A stretch of 64,000 nt of DNA, taken from assembly GCA_002150815.3 (NCBI GenBank), contig NDFF03000120.1, positions 186,001 through 250,000 of the forward strand. Direction: 5' to 3'. Position numbers and translations under genes: made by a program. Every line of letters begins with the position of its first letter. Position 1 is the stretch's first letter. This document shows, piece after piece, positions 26,302-36,518 of the stretch. Origin of the DNA: Grammothele lineata (Eukaryota; Basidiomycota; Agaricomycetes; Polyporales; Polyporaceae). The notes beneath the pieces were generated by a model, which did no database searches, was not told the origin of the DNA, and saw only the letters and a list, made by a program, of their open reading frames with translations.

Positions 26302-27554
26302 TAAGCGCTAATCTCGTCTACCTATGGGCGCGGCGAAAGGCAGGGGTCGACTTCGTGTGCTGGCTAGGTGGTGCGAAAGTGAGGGGATTATGTGGAGGAG
26401 TAAGCGTATTGCAGACGCAAGGGCCCGACGAAACCGGAACGCCTCAGGCACAGTTCGATGCACCCGGGCCGGCTGTCCACGGCACGTGGGCGCTTCTGAC
26501 CGGAGTCTTCCCTTCGATCACGCCAGCGACCCTCCTTCCGGACACCGGCCCCCCGACGCTGGCAGCTGCTGACTGGCCCTTGCCGACTCGGACCGGCCCG
26601 CCGGCCATGCGCTGACATCACCCACAAAGAGGTGACAGCAGAGAGAATAGCACTCTCTCTATTAGTCCTCCGTAGATACCATCGAAAAGCCGTGTTGCTT
26701 GACCATTATAGAGCATCGGAGCAACGGCACAATTTCACGACAAATCCCGCCACAGCCCACGGTACTACTCGGACAGCCACAACCGCCTTTTATAGTGGAG
26801 TGTGCAGGGTCAAGGCCGCTCCGGCCCGGAACGTCCGTAGATTCATGGACTTTGATCATGGGGACTCAACCCCCGCGCACCCATGAGACATTTAGGCGCT
26901 CTTGGACAACCTGTGGTTGCACGTATCCTGTGTTCAAACATCTCATCTCTACAACCCTTGCATCACAGCTCTATTTGTTACCCTTAAAATCAAAAGGCTT
27001 GACATGTCAGTGATTGCGACCATCATTGAGTATTTCTATAGAGTCACTGATACGTGTTTGGGTGGTGAGACTGTGCGTTATCACACTCTACCTTTTGATC
27101 GTAAAAATACTCCCTCTGTTGTAAATTAAAAACATGTACAGCAGGTATTACCAGATAGTGCTGAACTTGGGAAATACTTACAAGTAAGAAGAACAGATGA
27201 GTAGTAGAGCGTGGTGTGTGTGATATGGTGCAGCCCACTGATACGGATATCACCGGTTGCTATATCCAATGCATCATGGTGGTGCAGCATACCACCACAC
27301 TACTAGCCCATAGGATCCTTGCTCATCTTGGTAACCTGTCTCATTCATTAAAATATCGCCTATGTAAGGAAAGCTGGCAAGCAGCAATACTACCACCTGT
27401 TCTGGTGGCCTTAGTGTGGTGACGTAAACAAGTTCTCAAGATTACGCAAAGATCACTGTGAGGCCTAGGCCTTTCTTTCGGCAATCATTCAGAGATCTTT
27501 GATTCAGAACCAGGATTTACGTGTGAGCGCTACACCATATCACCTCCGACCATC
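26302..27554. other. Intergenic, turning AT-rich
   Basis: 26300-26640 is GC-rich with no supported exon; from about 26640 the sequence becomes AT-richer and TpG-rich. No gene, RNA or complete repeat recognised. Confidence 0.45.
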
Positions 27555-28157
27555 ATGTTCAGGCCTTCTGTTACCATCCCCGACGTCATCCGCTTCATGC
27601 TCCCCGAAGACCTCACTGACAAGGATGTTCCCCGTGTTCCTGTGGTCACACGTGCAGGCTGCACCCACCTTCTCTTCAATCCTCCCGCTCTTCCCCTCTA
27701 CCAATTGGAGCTCACAATCGATGGGCAATACGAACGTCACCTAGTCCGTGGGGCTGCCAATCTCTGCCCTATGCCCAGCGTCGGCCAGATGTGCTGGCTT
27801 GTTATCAATGGTGACAAGCAGCGGTTCTTTGGCCGTGTGGTGAAGGTTGCGGAGTATCAGGAGACACGGGTCATTTTGTTGGTGGAGCATCTCCGATCGC
27901 CAGCAATTGTCAGTGTGGCCGTTCCCTACGAGTTTTACCTCGGCATCGACAAGACCCAGACCCTTTGGTCGAGGGTTATGCAGTGGGCCTTTCAACAGCC
28001 AGGACGGCTTCCCGATAGTAATCATCCTGTGCCTGGTATGTGAATATGACAATTAAAGTGACCACAAACTCAACCATTAATAGGAGTATCGCATGACGCC
28101 TGTTCCTGCTCTTATGACATTTCAGATGAACACCAGGCAGAGTACAGCCCTGTGTAG
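27555..28157 (+). CDS. Orphan protein in AT-rich DNA
   Basis: Function not recognised. Exons join(27555..28035, 28126..28157), 170 aa. The 90-nt intron begins GTATGT, ends TTTCAG and closes in phase 1. The protein is compact and strand-rich: VTRAGCTHLLFNPPALPLYQ, LELTIDGQYERHL, GQMCWLVINGDKQRFFGRVV, VILLVEHLRSPAIVSVAVPY, and a short acidic end. It has neither a signal peptide nor a transmembrane helix. The coding exon keeps normal CpG and codon use while its flanks are AT-rich. That suggests a maintained gene set in degraded repeat DNA. Confidence 0.6.
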
Positions 28158-28714
28158 AATTCTGTGATGGAGACTTACTTTTTTACTATCTCATTGTAAT
28201 GATTATGTATACCTGATAGAGCTTAAGATGATTTGTGGGGGCAACTAACTCTTGAGTGATGCAATCTTAGAGGACCCGTTGAGCTGTGTGCAACTTGCAA
28301 CTAGTGTATAAAATCCTTGCTCTCATCTGGCAAAAATATCCTAAGTTTTAAAGTGAAGCAAGCTTTCTATCTGCACAGCAAATTTTCTCTTTTATAAGTG
28401 TAACGGCACCCCTACTGGCACATGATCTCGCTTCAAGCTGCCCTTGATTTCAAACGTCCACGACACTTGACTCGAATCCAAGTAAAGCTTTGTGCAACTT
28501 CAACTTCATGGATCAAATCTGTAGCTCCACTGACTCCTTTTTCATGTGAGTTAATTGACAGAATGGTGTACACAGTATAATCATCTTACCGATCATCTTC
28601 CAGTACCACTCGTCACGACACGGGTGTTCAACATTACTCATCGGTTGTCTATATTTCTGTTGAAGGAGGCAAGTTTGCACCATCTATGGTGTTAATGCTT
28701 TAAGATCTTGATAT
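28158..28714. other. AT-rich intergenic region
   Basis: No supported feature; AT-rich, CpG-poor sequence. Confidence 0.45.
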
Positions 28715-28930
28715 ATGGATGGACTAGATGATGCAATCAAACCAATTGCAGCGGAGGTGGCCGATAACCACTTTGGTGGACATATAGTGGTCTTCAAACG
28801 GACTATTCAAGAAGTCAACACTATGAACACTGTCAACTCTCAAATGACAGCCCACTGTCGTCATATGGCAGGGATGGTTGATGAGGCAGTTGCTTGCCTT
28901 GATAGGTTTGAGCAGACGCACTGGAGTTGA
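28715..28930 (+). CDS. Hypothetical 71-aa helical ORF
   Basis: Single ATG-initiated frame with protein-like, amphipathic composition: MDGLDDAIKPIAAEVADNHF, then IVVFKRTIQEVNTMNTVNSQ, and an end rich in Ala, Asp and His. It has no recognised domain and no partner exon was found. It could be a terminal exon or a remnant. Confidence 0.3.
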   Translation: MDGLDDAIKPIAAEVADNHFGGHIVVFKRTIQEVNTMNTVNSQMTAHCRHMAGMVDEAVACLDRFEQTHWS

Positions 28931-30060
28931 ATTGACGTACAATCGATCACTCAGTCATTAGGACCAAGAGGAATAGACACGTTTGTTGCTGACTAAATGT
29001 GTTCATCGGTCAAGCGCCGGGAGAACGACGCGATCAATGAACAGACGCCCAAAAGCGTCGCCACCTCTCGCAAAGGCTGAACTCCCTTCGCGCAAAGGTC
29101 TTCGACATGCGACGCCTGGGGACACAGTTGTGCGCTTCAAACAGATACCTTACGAGTTTGTGATACAGGAGATACTCTAGCGTACATTGAGACGACATAG
29201 GATTCCGAAAGCGTGTCGCCGTGCGCCTGCAATGGCCATGTGGCGGCGTGGCACAGGCTGCGTCAGGCCTGCCTGGCAAGGGCACAGACATGGACGCCAC
29301 CGCTATTCTCACATTGTTAGACAATAGTCAGACGTATGAGATATGAGAGTACAGTAGTACATCGGTAGGCGGGGAGGGAGACTCAAAACAGAACGGGACG
29401 CGAAAAGGCCTGACAATAGCATAAAGGTGGTAGTCACCAAAGACGTAGTATGCGTGCAGGAGACAAAAGCGCACCTGGCCGTAGGACGGATGATGAGGGG
29501 AGCACGAATGCTGGGGGCCCTCATATCACGCACCATCACCTGGGTCTTTGCGAGGATGGGTCAATGTGTCCATGTACCCGAGGACGATGACGATGACGAA
29601 CGGATGTCCGCCTAAGACACACAGTCGTGCGCAACAGCTGACATGGCCCTGTGGAAAAGTGCATTAGCAGCGTTGGGGCGAAAGCTGGTACGAGACCGGT
29701 AAATCATCCTTCGCTCGATTACGAACGGACGAACGACAAACCTCCAGGGGGTAGAGTAGTGGAAGCAAGTTGACAGAAATGAAGGCCTAAGACAACGAGT
29801 AGGGGCTAGGAAATGAGTGGGGGATAACGTGAACCAGGGTGGGCGGAGGAGATTCAGCTGATCGGTAATTTATCGTGTACGCATGTTGAGAAGATCGCCG
29901 GAGGCGTTGAGGTGTACGCGAGGGGTCGTAATCACTTCAGAACACTAGACGTGCGTCACATGCATATGGCAGCGCTGGCGATGATGGTCAACGGTCGTTT
30001 CCCCTAGTATCAGTCTAAAGGAACTTGCCTTGGAGGAACGGTGCATCGATCACATTGGCG
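28931..30060. other. Gene-poor stretch with a possible F-box remnant
   Basis: At 28998-29180 a plus-strand frame reads basic sequence and then IPYEFVIQEIL before a TAG. This resembles the start of an F-box cut short by the stop. A further plus ORF at 29427-29615 ends in a run of acidic residues. Neither has a convincing gene model. Confidence 0.3.
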
Positions 30061-30528
30061 TTAAGGAAGCAAACTCCTGAAGCGTAATGGGGGGACGTAC
30101 CCAGAGGAATGAAATGCCTTCCACAGCGCTAGATGCAGCGAGAAGGCGCGAACTGGCGTGACGCTTCCTACTCGCCCCAATCGCGCTGCGGCACAAAACC
30201 CGTTTGGAGGCTTCAGGGCAAACGTCCCTTTGTAGGATTGGCTACCTGCGGAGGGCCGTAAAATATCGACATACGAAGAGGTCCACGTACGATCAAACAT
30301 GACCGGCAGGGCGACTAAACAATGTGAGCCGAACGTCTCGTATTCGGAAGCATTGAGACTTACCTGGAACCTTGCGTCGCAGATAACCCAAGTCTCCTCC
30401 GTTGCGAGGGCATCTACAGCCAGTGCGCCTTCACTCTTTCGTTCTGAGGACCGCGTTGGGCTTCGTGTACCGGTCGCTCCACTAGAAAGGCAAAGTCGGT
30501 CTAGGCATGGTGACGATATGCGCAACAT
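30061..30528 (-). CDS. Hypothetical ORF, 155 aa
   Basis: Unspliced minus-strand frame with protein-like blocks: GALAVDALATEETWVICDAR, NASEYETFGSHCLVALPVMF, DRTWTSSYVDILRPSAG, SLHLALWKAFHSSGYVPPLR. A 49-nt segment with GTAAGT...TTTAG ends could be read as an intron, but removing it breaks the frame, so it is left in. No recognised domain. An upstream exon at about 30540-30790 is possible (GTAAGT donor, TTTCTAG acceptor) but leads to a stop. Confidence 0.3.
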   Translation of the reverse strand: MLRISSPCLDRLCLSSGATGTRSPTRSSERKSEGALAVDALATEETWVICDARFQVSLNASEYETFGSHCLVALPVMFDRTWTSSYVDILRPSAGSQSYKGTFALKPPNGFCAAARLGRVGSVTPVRAFSLHLALWKAFHSSGYVPPLRFRSLLP

Positions 30529-31111
30529 CGGACAGACTTACTCAAGGGCGAGGAGTCAAAAACGTGTATGATGGACGCCATTCTTGACCAGGTGCCATGT
30601 TGCCGGGCCGTAGAGTTCACAGGTTGCGCGCACTGCTGGGATGAGAACACAATAGTTGACGATAATGAGCGGAAGTGCGGACACGCGTAGTGCTGGAGCG
30701 CTTTCCAAGTCCGCTCGTCAGGTGCGGCCGTCGGCCGTCGGCAAGCTGGGCGCTTCTTGGACGTGTACAAGCGGACTTTGAATTCCACCGAACGACTCTG
30801 TCGGTCTATGCACTAGTTGCTATCTCAGGTCCAAGCGGGATGGGCTATCGTCCCAGAACTCCAACCCACTCTTCACTTCAGGTCTGTGCGTTTTATGAGG
30901 AATACCGGTAGGTTAGTTGCGTTCTAGCTTACGAGTACTGATAGGTCTCTTCATCTGTAGCGTGATAGGCACGCAGCGACCCAAGTTGGCGTCGCTCGAT
31001 CCAATCTTGATCAGCATTGGACGTGAGGACATTCATACAGTACACAGGGCGTGTAACTTGTCGGTAGGCGGAGTATGTACATATAACGAACGTTTGACTA
31101 GCACATAGGCA
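30529..31111. other. Intergenic / possible upstream exons
   Basis: Contains short frames on both strands with splice-like signals. No consistent gene model could be made. Confidence 0.3.
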
Positions 31112-31745
31112 TCATATCGTCGCAACAGAACTCCCTTCGACACCAGCCATATCTTGGTCCCTAAGACGACTGCTAAGGTTGATCTTTCGGGCGAACGCCA
31201 TGTGGGCCAAGCAAGACCAGAAGTCCTGTTTGGACTTGAAGCGCAGCTTGTGTATAACTCCCTTCGTGGCGGCTTCTTGCATGACGATTGTGAGGTACAG
31301 CTTCGATAGATAGTAGTGAGTCAGCAGTCAAGCAGAAAATGGCTCGTTCACTAACCTCGCTATGGCCGATCATCCAATCCTCATCGACTACTCTCCAGAT
31401 CTTCGGGAATGGCTGGGAGGGGATTTGGACGACCAGCCATCCTGTATAGAGTGAGGAGAATTTGCCGGGGGTTGAAGTTGAGCACGTACGTTTCTCGTCC
31501 TTGATTTCAGTGATGCTTACTGTAGCGAGACACCACGTCCCATCTGCCACAGTACCGTCAGCCTGCTCTTCCTGCAGCTCCGCAAATTCTGCATGGTTGC
31601 AAGCGAAGAACATCCGCGCGGCCATCGCTGCCGTGGTATGGGAGGAATAGGGTTCAATGGGCAGAAGTGACATCGAGGTTGGAGCAAGCCCGTCACTTCG
31701 TTCGTTCGAGCTGACGTTGAATCCGTTGTTCGCACTTGTCAGCAT
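31112..31745 (-). CDS. Orphan protein, 176 aa
   Basis: Function not recognised. Exons complement(join(31112..31300, 31356..31441, 31490..31745)); both introns are canonical and all phases close. Blocks: SLLPIEPYSSHTTAAMAARM, FFACNHAEFAELQEEQADGT, GTWCLATVSITEIKDEKR, WLVVQIPSQPFPKIWRVVDE, DWMIGHSELYLTIVMQEAAT, FKSKQDFWSCLAHMAFARKI. The mix of aromatic and charged residues suggests a soluble globular domain. It is one of four adjacent lineage-specific genes in 30-33.5 kb. Confidence 0.55.
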
Positions 31746-31848
31746 GATGTCGGAAGAACCATCAAGTCCACTCCTCGCAACCAGCTCAGGCACGAGCCAC
31801 GCGGAAAAGTGCCTGAGACCCGCTTTCTAAAACGAAAGCCGATCGTCG

Positions 31849-32681
31849 GTGCGTACACTGTGCGAAGTTCGGAATGTGGTTTGTGAGGAAGAATGCTCGG
31901 TTGTCCGTCTGAACGCATTTCTACAGGATTTAAACGACCTGAGTACGCGTGCTTGGTTATTGAAACACTCGCGAACCAACATGGAAGAAGATTGCTCGAA
32001 CGATGCGGCAGATCCAATCGAGAAGAAGGTATGCCGCTGCTGAATCAAGGGCCGGAATGTCTCTCACCGGTGTTTACAGGAAGATCGCCAGTCAATGGTA
32101 TTAACTCGGGAGCGTCCCTTGCGGTCGCATGACGATCGTATCAGATGGTTCGTGAAGCAGGTACGCATTTGTTGCACGACGCTTTCCAGGCACTAATGCA
32201 CGGTGCGCAGCGTCTTGTCGACAGTGCGTTCTACGCCCTCGTGTACAAGAGCGACTCCACGCATGCACGTTTACTCCTCGTACCGACCTCGCCTAACTAT
32301 GATCCTTACTGCGGCTGTCCCCCATGGTCGGAAGACCTAGACGTCCGTTTGTGGTTCCGGAAGAAACCGAAGATCGTTTCCATCGAGTCCCTTCCAGGGA
32401 CCACATGCCGTCTGATAAATGGGTATGATATCTTATTCCTTGATCGCGCACAGGGTTCTCGTGCGCAACAACGTCGGTATATGTCGCTTCCCGTCAACGA
32501 AGCCGTCAACCGTATGTTTTCTCTTGACTGGCGCGGTAGCATCGTGGTCGTCAAGCGTGCACAGTATTGCAGGAGTCGTGTCATAAACATCACCCGTCCG
32601 GAAATATCCTTGATCCATGCCGTTGTGCGAAGGTACGGTTCTCGCTTTTATAATCCCTGCGCGTCCTTACGTCTTCGTTAG
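31849..32681 (+). CDS. Orphan protein, about 199-243 aa
   Basis: Function not recognised. Exons join(31849..32028, 32080..32160, 32211..32681) give 243 aa; an in-frame ATG at 31981 would give 199 aa. Introns of 51 and 50 nt have good signals (GTATGC...TTACAG, GTACGC...GCGCAG). Blocks: RERPLRSHDDRIRWFVKQ, RLVDSAFYALVYKSDSTHAR, SEDLDVRLWFRKKPKIVSIE, MFSLDWRGSIVVVKRAQYCR, RYGSRFYNPCASLRLR. Its last 92 nt overlap the 3' end of the convergent gene on the other strand. Confidence 0.55.
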
Positions 32682-33492
32682 ATGGCTCGAGATCACCATA
32701 TCGAAGCCTCCTGGCCGTGAAGGCGATAAGTTCTTCAAGGCTGAACCATCTGCGTAATTTGACAACGGCGTAGCTCGTATGTTCTCTACTCTTCATTGTA
32801 ACCTGCAGACCCTCGAATGCCACGTCTTCTCTCGCCAGCTCTACGTAAGTCTTCGTCGTAGCGGAACGGGAAAGCGATGAATTGGTAGCTCCGTGCTACA
32901 TAGGCGTAAGTTCTAGGATCGTATGGAAGTACATCTTAATGCTCGCGCAAAGCTGTAAGATATCGTAGAAATACTTGGTATCAGTGAGTATCAGACAGTG
33001 AGCGATTTGCTCGCGGCCTGTGCCCGTACTAAATACGATTAAATTCAGATACTGAGGCGTAATCAGACTCGAGTCTCGGCGCCGTAAATCTCAGAGCATG
33101 ACCGACGCACCTGCTGCGAACCGGTAATCCAGTCGGCAGTGCATAGGGGGACAAAGAGGGTGGGATGCGACGCGTTGCCCAAGTACACATTCAGATTCCC
33201 TTCTTCTCAGTGAATATCAGGTCATCTAATCGGAGAACGAATCAATACTCACAGTACGATTTCAGGGGTACGCTCGCGGTCTGCAGCTCCACGAATTCGA
33301 CCGTCGCCGTTTCAAACCTTGACGTTGTTTGGTGTCCCGTGAGCGTAGTGAACGGCACGTCACGGAAACAGGCGTGCGCCCGGTAAGACCTAGCAAGTAC
33401 TCGTTATACTCCGTGGAATTTGAAGAGAGCGGAGTTACTTACACGTCTCCGACGCTGTAGGGGGCGGACATCGCATTGGCAAGCGTCGACAT
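32590..33492 (-). CDS. Orphan protein, about 189 aa
   Basis: Function not recognised. Model complement(join(32590..32830, 32900..32952, 33111..33199, 33253..33389, 33443..33492)). It begins MSTLANAMSAPYSVGDVSYR and continues with AHACFRDVPFTTLTGHQ, ETATVEFVELQTASVPLKSY, LNVYLGNASHPTLFVPLCTA, LCASIKMYFHTILELTP, EGLQVTMKSREHTSYAVVKL and RRWFSLEELIAFTARRLRYG. Exons 1-3 are well supported. The junction 32900/32830 is the only phase-compatible choice found but has a weak acceptor. It ends tail-to-tail over the plus-strand neighbour. Confidence 0.45.
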
Positions 33493-34290
33493 GGTGGGCA
33501 ACGTCGTTCACGGGGCACGATGTACGTCCATCTTAAGCTCTTGCTTCTATCGATTTCCCCTGACCATCAATCTATGCTCGGTGGCCGAACACTCAGGCTA
33601 GACCCAGGGAGCCGACTCCGAGTGGTTTGGCTAAACATCAGGTTGTCAAGTCTCCTCTGCGATTCTGACGAGATCCCAGACATCCGCACATGGGGCTCGC
33701 ACTACTCGGTAAGGCGTTCCTACTTTGTTTGATTACGTCACTCATCAGTTCTCAGTACGCCCACGCTCTTGCTTCGAGGCTACGGCACCTCCAGCGTCTA
33801 GCACCGGTAGGCGGCGTACCTGGCATGCGCGACTTAGCGGGTGTCGCCGTTCCCCGTGGACCCCCCGCCCAGATTTAGCGTAGGAAATTGCATCCGCGAA
33901 CCGGCAACATCATCCAATGCGGGGCCTTACCTCGTGGGCAGACAAGGAAGAACGATAGTAATCCGGGCCGACGCCGGTGCTCGGACGGCCTTAGGCACCG
34001 GCACAGATCAGAAATGCGAAGATCGGCACAACTTCGCTGCTTACACCACGGAATGACGTAGCACTGTGCGGTTCTCGCAAAGAACCGCCCGGCTCTATCC
34101 ACACTGGCTCGCCATTTCTTGTGAGTATGCATCCATCGCATTCCGGTAACCTTTGTACGCTGAGCAAACATAAATACCATGCAAGCAGGGTCGGCGCTGA
34201 CACCCCATACTTCGATAGTCGATTCCAGAGGAGGTATGCATGCGCTTGAGAAAGTCCATTTCAAGTACTAAAAACGTGTTTATCTCGCAG
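33493..34290. other. Intergenic, no supported gene
   Basis: Divergent upstream regions of the orphan gene (-) and F-box gene (+). Small frames only. The stretch 33690-34080 has no splice-linked exons. Confidence 0.45.
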
Positions 34291-35449
34291 ATGGCTCCCG
34301 CCTTTTCTCGTGCGGCGTCGACTAGCCCAACCCTTCCGCCAGACGTTGTGCTGGTAATTGCACGCCTTGTGGAGACGCCAGACCGCGCTGCCCTGACGCG
34401 CACCTGCAAGAACTTCTATGCGTCAGTCAAGCCGCTACTCTACCGCGACATTGAAGTTATCGTCTATCCTCCCGAATGGGTTAATCGAGTTCCTCATGAC
34501 CTCCGTCCATTCCTGCTCCTACAATCTCTCATCCGCCCACTTGAGCCCATTGCTCAGTCCGTCCCTTTCCTCTGTAACGCCAACAATCTCATCACGCTCA
34601 GCTACTCTTCATGGGGCTTAGGAGCTGACCTTCGCGCCATCACCCTCCTGACGGAAGCCCTTCGTTGCGCCATGAAGTTGCGACACCTCCGACTCGACGT
34701 CACGCGGGAAGCGGTCCCGTTCATCCTCGACATCTTCCGTCGCGGACTCCTCATCAACAACGAAACGAGCAATCTCATATACGACGAAGTCTCCGCCGAC
34801 CCGCGATACCTTCCCTGCCTCGACAGCATCCGGTCCTCGCACGTGGCCATTGCCGAGGCTTTCATGCGTCGTCGTTCCATCGTGAATTTAATCGTTGAAT
34901 ACTCAAGTACGCACGAGACCCTCTCGAAGCTATTTCGCGCTGATCCGCCATGGAAACCTACCACCCTTCGCCGTCTCTTTTTCACGTGGCATGGTTCGCA
35001 AGCGTCGTTCAATGGCCTGGTGCGAAGCATGTTAGCATCATTCCCGGGACTCGAGGAGTTAGTTGTCAAAGTATCAAGCCACATTGCTGCGGACGTCATG
35101 GCGGTGAGTGTTTGAGGATACTCTCAGATGGCTTGGTCTCAAGGATCTTTTTATTTAGACGGTCGTGCAATTCTTCAATGACCAACCACACGCCGGTGCT
35201 TCTCTCAAGATGTTTGGGGTCAATGCGCATTGGCTCTGGCGCGACTACTGGGAGGAGATGAAGGCCATGGAGGGCTGGATCATAGACCATTGCGGTAAGA
35301 GACCGCTCCTGCGGACGCTTGTGTTAGGAAACTCGGCGTGGACACGGCGCGATCCGTGCGCGTCTTGGGTTTTTGTGTCCACGTTGCGAGAGGACTCGTG
35401 GCGTTGGTTCCTGGACGAGCAGCGGGGTGTATGGGCTTCTCAGCTGTAA
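34291..35449 (+). CDS. F-box protein
   Basis: Predicted F-box substrate adaptor of an SCF ubiquitin ligase. Exons join(34291..35103, 35159..35449), 367 aa; the intron GTGAGT...TTTTAG-type closes in phase 0 and turns ...DVMA into TVVQFFNDQ. The F-box is near the N-terminus: LPPDVVLVIARLVETPDRAA then LTRTCKNFYASVKPLLYRDI. The rest has leucine-rich-like helices (ALRCAMKLRHLRLDVTREAV, TTLRRLFFTWHG, SFPGLEELVVKVSSHIAADV), as in many basidiomycete F-box proteins that judge targets by an LRR-like tail. ATG 34291 follows CTCGCAG and is preferred; an in-frame ATG at 34240 is 17 codons upstream. Confidence 0.8.
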
Positions 35450-36139
35450 ACGAGAGTTTGTAATTCGAAAGGACTTGTGACTACGGAATTATTTTGAACT
35501 TGAACGCGTTCGTGACTCGGATCCGAGCCGTCAGCGAGCCTATAATCCTTGCGCCCATGCGTACCAAGTTGCAGCGTGTGACCGGGCCGTCAATCCCGAG
35601 GCCGGCAGGCCCAGGCGCCCAGATCCGGCTCACGTTACTAGTACGCAGAGGTCCGACATAACTTCAATCGCCCCGTGATAGCTGGTCTTGAACGCAAATG
35701 TCGTCTATTCTATGAACCTCGGTCTGTCACCGCCAGCTCCACGCCGCGCCGCGCCGGCTTCTAGTCCTGGTAGCGACCGGACATCGAGGACTCGTGCGCA
35801 TCTGAGTCTGGCCCCTGGAAAGTCTTGCGCGGTGCGTCAGAAATTAGCACGTATCCTGCATATCTAATTCCTTATTCACTCAGGCCATTACTATGTAGAC
35901 ATGTCCGATCCCTGGGTCTCCCCGAGGTATTGACACACCCGCTGTCGGACCCGGAGGCAAACAATCTCGATGAGGTCATGCGATGTCATCTCAGGCACGC
36001 TCAGGTTGAGTCCGAAGGCCGCATCTCAAGGTGCCTGTTGCCTACATTCCACATGCATTGGACTTACCGTCATATGTAGCCGGAGCCGTCAGAAGTCGGA
36101 GGGGCCGATACGCTGGTCTGAAGCCTAGTATGTTCGACT
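35450..36139. other. Intergenic / possible 5' exons of a small plus gene
   Basis: A frame from about 35713 (MNLGLSPPAPRRAAPASSPG) and nearby GTGCGT and GTGCCT donors suggest 5' exons of the gene whose 3' part lies at 36140-36436. They could not be joined in one consistent frame. Confidence 0.3.
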
Positions 36140-36436
36140 CTGCGGCCGTTGTCAGTCCGAGCGTCGCATGACATGGTTCACTCGCCGTGCCTAGTCTGTC
36201 ACCGCTCTCTCGGTCCGCTAAGTCCGTGGGTCGCAGAGGATCAAGATCTCGCAGGTGCCTACGCTCGTGGTGAGTCCGAATACCGCCGTCGTTTCTTACC
36301 ATATACTATTTCTGCAGTCCTTACCCCGTGGCTCCCATTTCCGCGGGTCTCCCGCCGTGGTAAAGTTGTCCTTCTGTGCGTCGTGCTAGTGTCGCGTCCG
36401 ATGTTCGGGTCAAGAGCCCTGCTGTGGCTTCCGTGA
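36140..36436 (+). CDS. 3' part of a small unrecognised gene with a CxxC motif
   Basis: Exon about 36140..36271 reads LRPLSVRASHDMVHSPCLVC then HRSLGPLSPWVAEDQDLAGA. A strong donor (GTGAGT) and acceptor (TTTCTGCAG) then join 36321..36436, which ends in a TGA. The CLVCH segment could be half of a metal site. The 5' boundary and start are unknown. Confidence 0.3.
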   Translation: MRPLSVRASHDMVHSPCLVCHRSLGPLSPWVAEDQDLAGAYARGESEYRRRFLPYTISAVLTPWLPFPRVSRRGKVVLLCVVLVSRPMFGSRALLWLP

Positions 36437-36518
36437 GTCGACTGAGTGTAGATGTAACGAGTGTGACGATGCCCTGTATAAAACGCATTGACGCCGCAGA
36501 TTGGCGGTCGTAACAAAG

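Noticed and set aside
30311..30359. 49-nt intron with GTAAGT...TTTAG in the 30-kb minus ORF
   Set aside because: Removing it breaks the frame and gives an early stop, whereas reading through keeps a protein-like frame.
35713..36130. Full 5' gene model before 36140
   Set aside because: Donors and acceptors exist, but no combination keeps one frame into the 3' exons.
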